Assembly: GCA_022315425.1 (NCBI GenBank)
Contig: JAIUPT010000029.1
Span: 434,001 to 498,000 of the forward strand
DNA length: 64,000 nt
Direction of reading: 5' to 3'
From: Pseudevernia furfuracea
Taxonomy: Eukaryota > Ascomycota > Lecanoromycetes > Lecanorales > Parmeliaceae
This document shows, piece after piece, positions 33,649-44,622 of the stretch; position 1 is the stretch's first letter, and the number at the start of each line of letters is the position of its first letter. Both the position numbers and the translations under genes were made by a program. The notes beneath the pieces were generated by a model. It searched no databases. It worked only from the letters and a program-made list of their open reading frames with translations, and was not told the DNA's origin.

Positions 33649-35066
33649 TTACCACCCCAAGCTATTGTCTGATTGCTCATCTTCACGAGGTGCCGCCATG
33701 TCAGTCTGTTGAAGATCCGTTGTGATTAGGATGGTATTGGCTTCTTCGCCTGGCACAGACTTGTTGAGGAACGAGGGTTCGGCGCTCTTCACTGAGTAAC
33801 TTTCATTTCCTGACTCGCCTAGCCGCTTGAATGATCCACCTGGTTTGGTATTGTTACCGAGTTCTACTTCTCGTGGATGGTTGTCTGGCCAAAAAGAGGC
33901 TTTCAACGTCGATATTTTGTTCTCGATAAATGGTTTTGAGGTCGAATTTTTTGTCGACTGCTGTTTCGACTTGAGAGACCTACCGTGACGGAGGAACTGC
34001 CAAATTGGTAACAGAGTGGGAAGGCAGCCACTAATAACGCCAGCGCAATTTCGACTCCCGACAATATTACTGTGTTGACATCGTCCCCTGAATAGAGCGT
34101 TGTCAGTTTACGCTTGTGCTGCTTCAATAAGGTCAAAGTACGGCAGGTACGCACAGCTTGGATCTGTCAAAGATACCTGATGAACATAGCTAGCCCTGCA
34201 GATACTGACAAGACAAACACTAGTTATTTCAGTTGGCTATGACTTGTTTAATTGGTCTAGTTTCTCATGCTCACAGGCCTCCGAGTAAAAATATGCCGAT
34301 TAATTGACGTTTTCGAGTATTGCTGACCTGTAAGTGCCACAAGATTGGCAAGGGCAGACACAACACCGTGGTGTCGGTGACAGCATTGATCACAGCGAAG
34401 ATAGTAAGAGCCGGGACGTAATTGTCACAGACCGCATGAGGATAGGAAAACGGATCCCAAAGAGCAGCTACGGGAGTGCACTGGATGATGACACTAAGCA
34501 TCTGAGCTAATGCGAAAACCGCGAGGAAACCAGTAATGCACCATGAGACAATTTTGAGCTTTCTGTTCGGGAAGATTCTGCGGTAGAGGAGCAGGACTGA
34601 GAATTTGATAGATGTGGAGGCAGGTGTATAAAGAGCCTCTGTCGTTAATACTGCCTGAGCAAAGGCGACGGGTCGTTTGATGAGTATCGAATGTTTTCCC
34701 ATGCCAAATGAAACACCTGAAGTTGTTGTCAGTATCATTTCCTTTGTACCTTTACGAAGCTGAATGTGCTTACAAACGAGGCATCCGGCGACAAAGCATG
34801 AGGTGAAGAACTAAAATTTATCAGATTTATTGTTATTATGATTAGACCTAGGATAAACTCACCAAGCCCATCACCATCATCCAGTCATCAGCACCGATAG
34901 AAGTGCGCATGAGTCTTCGCGATATAAATCGAAGAAACACAGCGACGTATGCAGCCGCCAGCATAATGACGTTTGATGTAACAATATCAGCAGCTCTGTC
35001 TTGATACCGGTGCTCCTGTTGAGATTGCAACTCCTTTGGGGATGTAGAAGCCATTGCTAGCGACAA
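33649..35066 (-). pseudogene. Rhodopsin-domain (PTH11-like class) membrane protein with one frameshift
   Basis: A multi-exon gene for a seven-helix protein of the fungal rhodopsin-domain group, many of which accompany secondary-metabolism clusters. Readable in order: MASTSPKELQSQQEHRYQDR, a first helix (IVTSNVIMLAAAYVAVFLRF), GADDWMMVMGL, FFTSCFVAGC, GMGKHSILI, TEALYTPASTSIKFSVLLLY, RRIFPNRKL, QCTPVAALWDPF, VINAVTDTTVLCLPLPILWH, LLGGLVCLVSICRASYV, DPSWDDVNTVILSGVEIALA, then SGCLPTLLPIWQF and a hydrophilic tail ending NSLGW. One base is missing near 34033, between VEIALAL and SGCLPTLLP. All other joins splice cleanly (for example the intron that makes DPS-W from GTGCGT...TTCAG). An inactive allele or a sequence error. 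Confidence 0.72.
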
Positions 35067-35592
35067 TCCTGTGAAGAAGCACCCGCAAGGTAAGAAAGGA
35101 AGAGAAAGATGCGAAGAGAGTGATGACGAAGCTATGAATTAATTCGTGCAACCTCCGGTTCAGCAGCTGAGACAGAAGCAGTGATCTTAATGCGGCGCGT
35201 AGATCCATGTCTTATACAAGATAAGACTGCGCGCCCGCTTCGGAACTGACTTGCATACACTAGTCAGGTTCGCAAATCCTCCGAATGCCCAACTGACGCA
35301 GCTTGCTCAGGCAGTGTGTCTCAAGCAAGGTTTTTCCCCATTTTCCAGACCCCTAAGTCTCCATTTAATTCGTCTTGAATGAGGACTTTTTGCCTCACAG
35401 ATGAAACATGTGTGTGTGGTAACATGTAAGATTAACGGCGGAGCAAGAGTTCGGAAACAGGGTGTAGTCATGGGATCAGTTCAGCGGTCCTCTTCAGCTC
35501 CTGCTAATATCAAGAAGATCAGATAATAACCACCTTTGTCCGAAGCTTGAAGAACCGTGCACGATCTATTCCTCGTTGGTCACAAAGAAAGT
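35067..35592. promoter_or_regulatory. Divergent promoter of the rhodopsin-like gene and the intact P450
   Basis: About 530 bases between two start codons facing away from each other. Shared control is possible. No specific site identified. Confidence 0.4.
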
Positions 35593-37538
35593 ATGAGTAC
35601 ATTTCCTCCAGGGATCATGGCCATCTGGAACTCCTCCTCCCTTCTTGTGCTCATAACAGCGGCTGCGACGTTAGCCGGCTATCTCTCCTCGACAGTCATC
35701 TACCGCCTCTATTTCAGCCCGATTTCTAAGTTCCCTGGTCCAAAATTGGCAGCTTTGACCTTTTGGTTTGTAACAATTTTGTAATCTCATTTATGCCTGA
35801 TATTCTCCCGTGCTTCTAGTTGTTTGGCCTTGAAAAACTCATGTAAACTTCCCAACATAAAACAACGCTAAGTGACGTTTTTCAAGGTACGAGTTCTACT
35901 ACGACGTTGTTCTTCGCGGCCAGTATACATTTCACATTCGGACCCTGCACAATAAATACGGCCCTATCATTCGTATCAATCCCTACGAGTTACACATTTC
36001 AGATCCAGACTACTACGATGATTTATACGCTTCCAGTGCCAGCGGCGAAAAGCGGGACAAGTGGGAATGGTATACCAAGCAGTTCGGCACCCCGGAAGCC
36101 ATGTTTTCAACCATCGGCAAGTACCCCTGCGTATTTTGTCTAACACGATGAAGACAAGATTCTACCGTTGGGTTAGCTGTTCTCAGATGCACCTTCGCAT
36201 CTTACACTTATTGAGACGAAGCAGTGCTGACGGTAGATGCTACGAACAGGACACGACCAGCACAAAGCTCGGAGGGCGGCTTTGAACCGCTTTTTCTCCA
36301 TGGCAAGCGTCAGAAGATTGCAGCCGATTATTGCGGAGAAAGTAGATACCTTAGTGCAGAGAATTCGGGGCTTCAAAGACGTCAAGGGGGATTCTGGTGT
36401 CATCAAGGTGGACTATGCATTTGCTGCATTCACTAATGGTAACACTTGATCATAAAGAACTCTCGGAATCTATCGATCACGCTATACTTCTCGAAACCGT
36501 ACATGCTAACCAGTTCCTGCAGACGTCGTCATGCAATACGCCTACGGTCGTTCAGATCACAGACTCGAGGAAGAAGATTTCGGGCCCGAATATCACGATG
36601 CAGTCTTGGAAGCCGGAAAAGCTGCAGGCCTTCTAAAACAAATGATCTGGATTTTTCACCTTATGCAAAGTCTCCCGGAATGGTTGGCAGTACTCTTATC
36701 ACCAAGTTTCGACCTAGTCCTCCGGATCCAGCGTCAAATTGAGCAACAGATTGCTCAAATAAAAGCTCAACCTCGCTCAACATATTCTGACTTGTCACAC
36801 CCCACTCTTTTCCACGAGATCCTCCAATCGAATCTTCCCGAATCCGACAAAAGCGTCAGCCGTCTCAAAGATGAGGCCGCAATCGTCGTCGGCGCCGGTA
36901 CCTTAACGACATCCTGCGCACTCTCAGTCGCCACCTATCACCTCCTTGGTGCGCCACACATCCTTCACAAATTAAAAACAGAATTATTAGCCGCCATTTC
37001 CGACTCCGACGCTTCCACCACTCCCCTCCCTGTGCTCGAAAATCTACCATACTTAGCAGCCGTCACTCAAGAAGCTGTCCGGCTGAGCTACGGTGTAGCC
37101 TCGCGCCTACAACGCGTATCTCCCGATCAAGCCATGACCTTCCGTGATCGTACTTCGGGTAAAGACTGGATCATCCCACCCAAGACACCCGTCGGAATGA
37201 CCAGCGTTCTGATTCATCAAGACGAGTCTATTTTTCCCGACGCACACTCCTTCGTGCCGGAGCGCTGGATTAACGACCCGCGGTTGGATCGGTATCTGGT
37301 CTCATTTTCCAAGGGGAGCAGGCAGTGTTTGGGGATCAACCTGGCGTACGCGGAGATGAAGATTTGCTTGGCTGCTATTTTCCGGAAGTTCGGTTCAGGG
37401 ACCGTGAGGATGGAGGGAGACGAGGGTGTCTTGGAGCTGTTCGGGACGTCCGCAGAGGATGTGGAGGTTGTGGGGGATGGATTTGTACCGTTGCCCAAAG
37501 CGCAGTCGCTGGGGGTTAGGCTGAAGGTTAGGAGCTGA
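35593..37538 (+). CDS. Cytochrome P450, intact (trichodiene-oxygenase-like class)
   Basis: Four exons (35593-35765, 35887-36116, 36250-36438, 36523-37538) splice to 535 residues in an exact frame; the ATG at 35617 would give 527. N-terminal anchor (SSLLVLITAAATLAGYLSST), then FSPISKFPGPKLAALTFWYE, GPIIRINPYELHISD, KARRAALNRFFS, an I-helix AIVVGAGTLTTSCAL, the ExxR segment (TQEAVRLSYG), SFVPERW, and the heme loop FSKGSRQCLGIN. It resembles microsomal P450s of fungal terpenoid pathways such as TRI4-type enzymes; the substrate cannot be told from sequence. The second intron (36117-36249) has a GC donor, GCAAGT. It is a close relative of the relic at 5.5-7.2 kb, which keeps a similar exon order. 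Confidence 0.9.
36117..36249 (+). other. GC-AG intron in the intact P450
   Basis: 133-nt intron with donor GCAAGT and acceptor GAACAG. It joins MFSTIG to HDQHKARRAALN, the conserved C-helix region. GT donors nearby break the frame. Confidence 0.75.
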
Positions 37539-38640
37539 AGTAGGCCGGCCGTGCTACCTGGGCAGAGCGAAGAGTAGAAACATGAGAAATCAGGTATGGA
37601 CACAATTAATTAACAGTGAGTTCTTCCGCATTGTCTCAAAAGCAACGGTAATAGTTCAGTTCACGGTGGGTATCTATGAGTATCCTTGAAAGACGACCGA
37701 GGGGCCGAACGAGTCTGTCAAAGGATGGAGTGCCGCCGTAAGGCTGGTTATCGACACATTCATCAGCATCAGCCATCCAAACCCGGCAGCTACATCATTT
37801 AGAATCCCTGAAGACTGTGGTACAAAAAAAATCTTCTGACATGAATGGGCACCAGCCCCATCCATCTTCACTTCCTAGAATGTCGCTGCAATCCAAACAA
37901 AGTCAAAAAACCTTGGAATTGCAATTCAGAATACATCTCTCCCCCTCAATCAATCCTAACCTGTCAAAATGAGAAGGTCTCTTTCTTCCATGCTTGCTCT
38001 TCTGAAGAAAAAAGAAAAAACGAAAAGGGCGAGAGTATGAGTACAAAGTAACAAAACTGCACCTCCGATCAACGATGTCCAGAAAGAAAAGCCATGTGTT
38101 CGTGTTTCAATTCGCAGTATTTTCCGACTGAGCCTAGTCAATCTGGGAAAAGAGAGAGCGTGTGTGTGTTTCTCACTACGGATATCGATTGGGAATCGAC
38201 ATTCCGACGATGCGATGGATAGGGATGGGCTTTGAAGATGCGGAGAGGAGAGAGTCGATCTCTATCGTATGACTTACCCAAGAGCGTTCGATGCGATTGA
38301 TGGATATACCTGCTTTTATGAGAATATGCCATCTAGTCCGTTGATCGCGGGAGCTTCTAAAGGGTAGATATTATCATTACTCGTCTATCATCCGTTACAC
38401 GTTGAGGATCAAGTATTCAGCATCCAGCATCAATGATCACGCAGTGCTTAGTTGCCAAGAAGACCTTCTAAGAGTTATTCTGCTTTCATAGAATACATCA
38501 TCATCCTCTTCTACCCACACGAACCATCCCATCATTTTTCTCCCTGAACTTAAATAGCTCAAAAATATCAAGTTCGAGGATTAGCCGAATCAGAGACTGT
38601 TTGTCAGAGGCTAGATAGATATCCAGGTGCTCTATTTATT
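37539..38640. other. Intergenic, no supported gene
   Basis: 3' flank of the P450, then unremarkable sequence up to the minisatellite. Confidence 0.5.
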
Positions 38641-39032
38641 TGACTGCAATAACTATATGGCTGCAACGGAGTGCAATAAATCGCAATGGATTGCAGTGAC
38701 TATATGGCTGTAACGAAATGCAATGAATTGCAATGGTTGAAATCTCATGATCGCAATAAAGTGCAATAACTGCAATGAAATGCAATGAATCGTAATGGAC
38801 TGCAGTGACTATATGGCTACAACGAAGTGCAATGGCTGACATGGCTGTAACGGAGTGCAATGGATCGTAATGGACTGCAGTGACTATATGGCTGCAGCGG
38901 AGTGCAATGAACTGCAATGATTGGAATCTCATGATCGCAATGGAGTGTAATGGCTACATGGCTGCAATGGAGTTACAATGGACCGCAATGAACTGCAGTG
39001 GCTATATGGCTGCAATGAACCGCAGTGATTGG
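38641..39032. repeat. Degenerate minisatellite with higher-order repeat
   Basis: About 390 bases built from variants of TGCAATGGA/TGCAATGAA and of CTATATGGCTG, the latter about five times. A longer period is visible: GAATCTCATGATCGCAAT-like segments recur near 38740 and 38924, 184 bases apart. It ends directly at the 31-bp repeat copy B. Confidence 0.85.
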
Positions 39033-39063
39033 TAGTCTCAGTAATTCAGACTCTATGTTCGAG
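39033..39063. repeat. 31-bp dispersed repeat, copy B
   Basis: Identical to 29402-29432, same orientation, abutting the right end of the minisatellite. Confidence 0.9.
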
Positions 39064-40498
39064 GGGGGCCGGAAGATTATATTGCCGAGCCGATTCCGTC
39101 ATACCCCTCCCATAGTGGCCGGTGGGGCCAAGCTCAGACTACCGAATTGGCTCTGATATGGGCGATGGCATGGCGACGACGATAGCGACAGCGACGTGTA
39201 GGACTTTGAGGGCCTACAAGAAAGCTACACGGACTTTTTCGGCTAATGAACTATATACGGCCTCAGATCTGAACGATTTTACATCTATCTATCACGAAAA
39301 TACCTTCTGCTTGCATTTGGCGGTGGTCTCAGGAAAAATTTGCGGGGCAGGGTGCCAGCGGGACGCTCCCGCCAAGGGTTTTGCAAAGAGGAGTATCTCC
39401 GTAGAGTCCCAGGAAGCCTAGAAAACCTGTCTTGTCTTTTGTCAGGAGAGGAAAAAAGCTCTGGCCCCAGTCATTGCACCTTTGCAAAGGCCTCAAGAGT
39501 CGATAGTCAAAAAGTCGCTGCTGTGCATAGTACTCCGCAAATGTGCATGAAGTCTCCACTGCACCCCACACTCGACTGACCGCGGAAATGGCCACAGCGC
39601 AGCATTTTTCCGTGTTCCCTGCGTCAATTGCCGTTGTCACATTCTTTCAAAAACATGGCTCGAGACCCAATCATATCCTACCGTCGAACCTTTCTGCAAG
39701 CTATTGAATGTTTTCTATGTGTATGTGTGCTGGCGAGTCCTTACTTTTACCCCGGATGAGAGGAGCTTACTCCGCAGCACACCGGGCAAACTTTACTTGT
39801 CGACAGCCTACCGAGCTGGATGAGCACAGGAACGTGACTTCAGACGTGGTCATGAGCCAGAAGATCACAAGTGATAGTGCGATTACATAGCAAAAAGCTT
39901 AGTAGAAGCGACACGCTGATGTTTGTTCCGACGTCGACGGAGTCAATGAAGATCCATGGACTAGAAGCCAGAATGCTGAGAGCTTTCTCTCTCTTCTATG
40001 CGCCATGGTCGCGAAGCCTCCCTGTCCATTCCTGTCATCGCGCTTCCGCTGACAACTTTCAAATCACTGGGTCACAGCCGAGGCACGATGCACATGCAAT
40101 GATGCAAGTGCACTCAACTAAGGCACATTGATGCAGATCGATGTGGGGTACGCACGACTGACGTCTAGGCTCGAGCTTTGCGCCTGGGGCCTCGTCCCGA
40201 TTGGCATCGAATGGACAGAGCGCAACGTCTTTTCCCAGGTTGTCACGCAAAACATTTCCTACTTCGGACGCTTCTTGTATCCGAAAGAAAATGCCTCGGC
40301 AAGGTCTGAAGTCCACGAAAATACAAGTGGCAGTCTTTTTTCCCTCTCTTGTGCAATCTTCACCGCCTCTAAACATCTCAATTCAGCAAGCAGAAGAAAC
40401 AAATTACGGATCACTTGAACCAAATTGCACACTATTGTATACCAAAAACATTCGATTAAGTCAGAACAAGACAATACCCGCACCACAAAATCACCATA
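39064..40498. other. Accessory intergenic region, no supported gene
   Basis: Several mid-length frames on both strands (for example 39329-39640 minus) lack any recognisable domain and overlap each other. Possibly decayed mobile DNA beside the minisatellite; not shown. Confidence 0.4.
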
Positions 40499-40684
40499 AT
40501 GTCTTCTCCAGTATTCATCATGACCCTCGCTTCTGACGTACTCGTCCTCGGAGCAGCCGTCTCCATCATCGGCGTTGTCCTCAGATCTCTCTTGTCTCAG
40601 CACAAGCAATATCTTCCCGCTCCTATTGATGCTACCATTGGCAACACCCAAAGCTGTGTTCGAGAGGACGGTGACATGGTCTGA
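40499..40684 (+). CDS. Possible 61-residue membrane microprotein
   Basis: ATG follows an A-rich leader (CACCATAATG). The frame reads MSSPVFIMTLASDVLVLGAA and continues with a hydrophobic span (VSIIGVVLRSLL), then a polar tail ending GDMV. C/T-rich wobble positions resemble expressed fungal genes. The leader upstream is A/C-rich, as in real 5' regions. A longer open frame on the opposite strand covers the same DNA but has no protein features. No family recognised. Confidence 0.35.
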   Translation: MSSPVFIMTLASDVLVLGAAVSIIGVVLRSLLSQHKQYLPAPIDATIGNTQSCVREDGDMV

Positions 40685-41621
40685 AGCTTCCGACGTCGAG
40701 GATGAGGTCGCACACCGGGCGGTGATCCAACCTTCGTCACCATGAATGGGGCATATTTTGCTCTGTATCGCACGGCCAACGTCCGCGCTGCATGACGATG
40801 ATGCATCTAAAGCACTGCTTTCATGCCGCGAGCTTGGCAATAAGCCCCGCAAAACACTAGGGGCGATGCATCGAGCCCGCTGTCCCGCTCCCTCGAGTCT
40901 ACAATGGCCATTCCACATTCCAACAGGCCTACAGCGCTAGACAGCGCATTTGAGCAATAGATAACATTCGCCGGGCTGCCATAGTCCTCGGAGTCGGTTT
41001 TTGCACTAGCTTCATGCCAAGCTGGATCGTGGTGGAGGCATGGTGCGCCGGAATTAGAGTAGAGAGAGGACAATAGCGTCTCGACTTGCCAAGGAAAGTT
41101 TGGCACTGTACATAGCATAGAAATCAAATGATATTTGGCGTCTGGAGCAATGACCATTGGACCTAAATGATGGTCGTCTCGCGCTCCTCCCGTGCTTTTG
41201 TTCCTCCTAGGAGACTGCTAAGATAAGTCGTAGTTGCAGCGGTCGAAATACGAACAGGAGGGCCAAGAACAAGATTACCGATATTCTGAACGCTTTTCAG
41301 GCCTTTTCTTTCTACGAGAACGGCCGCTTTGCGAGGCCTGAGTCCGGTAGTCATACGGAGTACTGAGAGCAGAAGTATATCAACGTACGAATACGCTCAG
41401 GATACATGCCCGTGTCCCACAGCAAATGCTCCCAGCTTGATACCTTGAGTTGTGCAAATCCCAAGTGTGACTGGCGCTTTGAGGCCGCCACTTTGTATCT
41501 GCCTGGAGGCTGGTCAGACATTCTGGGTCGTCCATCAGCAGTGGAGTTACCTCTCACCGCGACTTCCTCGATTACCTAATCGGTCGGTAAGTTTGCCCTT
41601 CCTCCTGCCTTGATCCAGAGA
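40685..41621. other. Unresolved frames on the minus strand
   Basis: Minus-strand segments at 41351-41557 (SDQPPGRYKVAASKRQSHLG) and 41163-41354 (KAAVLVERKGLKSVQNIGNL) look somewhat protein-like and may be exons of an unknown gene, but no junction kept both frames. Listed only as a lead. Confidence 0.3.
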
Positions 41622-43323
41622 CTAATCGCTTTCTGTCATCTCATCGGTGCTACTACTCAAGTTCTCCTCCATGTCCCTCCCACGCTCATTCATATCTGCG
41701 TCTTCATCATCAACGACCTCTCCCATTTCCTTTTTCCTCGCTATTTCCGCAAGTCTCATCCTTCTCAGCCTTCTTCGTTTTTTTCTTGCCGCCTTGATGT
41801 CCTCATCCTTCTGTCGCCGCCAGTCCTCTTTCCTTTGCTCAAGTACAATCGCTGCTGCGCTACGATGACGCTCTTCGGCAAGCCGGAGCTGAAAGGAAAG
41901 TGCGGCATTCTGGGCACGAAGGTCCTCAACCTCTGATGAATCCGTAGCAGCGTCGAAACCCTTCTGGGAAGATGACAGTTCGGCGAGAGATTCTTCAAGA
42001 AGAGCATCTGGGAAAGACGAATGATGCAATGCTTGATGAAAAGAGGTGGCATCGGCAGAGAAGGGAAGAGGAAGGGTCGATGTGAAGTGTGCTATAAAGG
42101 AGTACTTGGTGGGTATAGTAGCGTCGGAAACGCTGTGGTCGCCATTGACGAAACTTTCGTACCGTGGCTTAACAACAGTACGGAGTCTCACGGCTGGCTT
42201 GTTTATTTGGGGGAAGCCAACCGGCTTTAGCATGACTATGTTCGTGATTGGAGCCGCGAAGTCAGCCAAACGTTTGTCATATTTGCCTGCGGCTACGTCC
42301 CAGTTATGAAGCTTGCCATCTTGATGACCGGAAAGTAGACTGGTGCCATCATAGCTGACCTGAAGGCAGAGAATTGGGGATGGTGCATGATCCGGAGCTG
42401 ACCACCTGTCAGACGGTGGAGGCTGGGTTGGCGTAGACTGTAGAGTAGGGTTATGTAAAGGATGTGTCAATCCATCTTGGATGTAGAAGTCTATGAGCTG
42501 TACGCTGCCATTTTCATAACCGGCGTAAACCGCACGATCTGCAGGGTCTAAGGCCAAACAACGGGGACTTGAGGGAAGTAGGAAGGTATGCAGAGCATCT
42601 CCATTCACGTAGTCCCAGACTATGCATGTATTATCCTTCGAAGCTGACACGGCAATGTTGTTGTCACTAGAGCTGTGGCCGAAGACAATGGCTGTTATTG
42701 CAGCGCGATGATTCGAAAGTGATCTGAAAGGAGAGAACGGCAGATCATGGCCATTTTCATTGGCTGATGAGGCTGAGAATGAAAGTAGACGAGGGATAGA
42801 CCAGACATGGATCGTTGAATCTGTGGAGCCAGACAGGAGCAAGTTGGAGGTTGGATCGACCGCAAGGCATGTTGTTGATTGGAGGTGATGTTGTGGTGTA
42901 GATACTTGTCTACCAGTTCCAAGCTACTTTAAATGGTCAGCATTACTAGGAGAAGACAATTTTTTGGTAGAATAGACACACCTCCCATAGTATTACTCTT
43001 CCGCCCTCAGTACCCAGAATGAGCGTTCCAGCTCCATCTGACTCTCCGGCAAGAACAATGCTCTGAATCTTTTCTGGAAACGGTACTACTGCTTCCTGAT
43101 TATTTCGCTCTCTACTGTAGACATGGATGACTGCTTTATCTGCTTGTGCGGCGAAGATATGAGATGGGCTGACTGCTAGACAGCTGGTGTTCGTGGAGCT
43201 TTTCTTGAAGGTGGACTTCAGACTTGGTAGGGGCTGGAAATCGTAGAGGTGTACGCCAGGAGTAACGCTGTTGCTTGGCTTCTCAGGGTTGAGCGTCGAC
43301 GCTATGAAGCTTTCAGTGAGCAT
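41622..43323 (-). CDS. IPI3: Pre-rRNA processing WD-repeat protein Ipi3
   Basis: Two exons (42982-43323 and 41622-42923; 58-nt intron) give 547 residues. WD-type blades are visible: HIFAAQADKAVIHVYSRERN, GTLILGTEGGRVILWELGTG, LLLSGSTDSTIHVWSIPRLL, NNIAVSASKDNTCIVWDYVN, AVYAGYENGSVQLIDFYIQD and SLLSGHQDGKLHNWDVAAGK. The tail is a charged coiled coil (AARKKRRRLRRMRLAEIARK) and an acidic Ser end. This is the architecture of Ipi3/WDR18, part of the Rix1-Ipi1-Ipi3 complex that matures the 60S subunit and also acts at replication origins. It shares a promoter of about 200 bases with the phosphoserine phosphatase gene. Confidence 0.88.
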
Positions 43324-43521
43324 TGCAGAAGGTGAGACGAATGCATGTGCTTAAAGGCCGATAGACCATTGACATTCAACTCAAAGATCGAGGATGTCTC
43401 GGATGTCTGAACATTTTCCGAGCTAAGGTCTTTTGCCCTTATCGATAAGGATCCTCTAGCATTCTTGCGAACGACGAGAATTGCAGTGACTCTCGAGTGA
43501 CTTTCACTTCGTCGGTCACCG
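43324..43521. promoter_or_regulatory. Compact bidirectional promoter, IPI3 and SER2
   Basis: 198 bases separate the two start codons on opposite strands, so both core promoters must lie here. Confidence 0.6.
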
Positions 43522-44622
43522 ATGCCCGCTCCAGCATCTCTCACGGAGGTTACCGGGAAGGGCTCAAAGCCCGAAAACAATGGCATGTTGCTTGAGCAGA
43601 TACAAAAAGCTGCTCTCATCGTGACCTTCTTTCCCAAGTCGAGGCTCACTCCTCCAAATCTAAATGTACAGTCTACAACTAGTAGCGGCAATGGGGACCA
43701 AGATGAGACGAAGACTACGAGACCATCTTTGCCCTCCTATGTCAGCTCCTTTACATCTCTGCTCGCCCAGCTTGTGCCCCGCTTTGACTATAAATCAACC
43801 CAGCTCCTAACCTCCCATATTACTCAATCCACCTACGTAGGACTCTACCAGGACCTACCGGATTTTTCGAATACCAGACACGATGATCCAATCCGAGATT
43901 TCGAAAGGAGAAATGATCTCGAGATCATTTTCGACGTTCCTCCCAATGCTTCTGGGCATCAGCAACGCCCCTTGCGGCTAGCTCTTTTCGACATGGACTC
44001 CACCCTCATCAACGAGGAAGTGATTGATGAACTCGCCCGCTCAATAGGTATCAGCGATGCCGTCTCAGCCATCACAGCACGTGCTATGAACGGTGATATC
44101 GATTTCGCAACTTCCCTGTCAGAACGTGTCGCGATGTTAAAGGGCGTACGTACAAATGTATGGGAGGACCTGAAAAAGACGGTCACAATTGCAACAGGCG
44201 CGAAAGAGCTCGTCAGTGGCCTAAAAGAGAAGGGGGTACTGACCGGCGTTGTAAGCGGAGGTTTCATACCAATGGCTGAGTGGCTGAAAGGCGAGCTGGG
44301 GCTTGATGTCGCCGTTGCGAACCATTTGTTGGAAGAGGGCCCGACCGCCGACTTCCCGTATCCGCATCTTTCCGGTTTGCTAGATCCCAATTATCGAGTC
44401 GTTACGCCCGAGCTGAAAAGGGAGACCTTGAAATCCCTTGCCGCTGATCATGCGATCCCAATGTCTGAAACGCTGGCTGTGGGGGACGGGTCCAACGATC
44501 TGCTGATGCTCGGGACCGCGGGATTAGGCATTGCATGGAATGCCAAAGAGAAGGTGCAGATTCGGGCGCCCATGAGATTAAATGGGAACAGCCTCGCAGA
44601 TGTGCTGTACTTGATCTTTTGA
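43522..44622 (+). CDS. SER2: Phosphoserine phosphatase
   Basis: Single-exon gene of 366 residues. The last step of serine synthesis from 3-phosphoglycerate. The HAD catalytic motif DxDST is seen in LALFDMDSTLINEEVIDELA; motif II lies in TGVVSGGFIPMAEWL, and motif III/IV in TLAVGDGSNDLLMLGTAGLG. The N-terminal 150 residues contain an ACT-like region and a low-complexity linker, as in other fungal Ser2 proteins. Four-residue spacing and cap helix (ARAMNGDIDFATSLSERVAM) are typical. No introns and no damage. Confidence 0.94.
   Translation: MPAPASLTEVTGKGSKPENNGMLLEQIQKAALIVTFFPKSRLTPPNLNVQSTTSSGNGDQDETKTTRPSLPSYVSSFTSLLAQLVPRFDYKSTQLLTSHITQSTYVGLYQDLPDFSNTRHDDPIRDFERRNDLEIIFDVPPNASGHQQRPLRLALFDMDSTLINEEVIDELARSIGISDAVSAITARAMNGDIDFATSLSERVAMLKGVRTNVWEDLKKTVTIATGAKELVSGLKEKGVLTGVVSGGFIPMAEWLKGELGLDVAVANHLLEEGPTADFPYPHLSGLLDPNYRVVTPELKRETLKSLAADHAIPMSETLAVGDGSNDLLMLGTAGLGIAWNAKEKVQIRAPMRLNGNSLADVLYLIF

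Noticed and set aside
38636..38932. 98-residue minus frame with repeated IALRCSHIVTAVHYD-like units
   Set aside because: It is a translation of the minisatellite, not a gene.
39329..39640. 103-residue minus frame possibly from a transposable element
   Set aside because: No reverse transcriptase, integrase or transposase motif could be recognised.
40259..40918. 219-residue minus-strand frame
   Set aside because: No domain, no signal, mixed composition; it overlaps the more plausible small plus-strand ORF and its leader.
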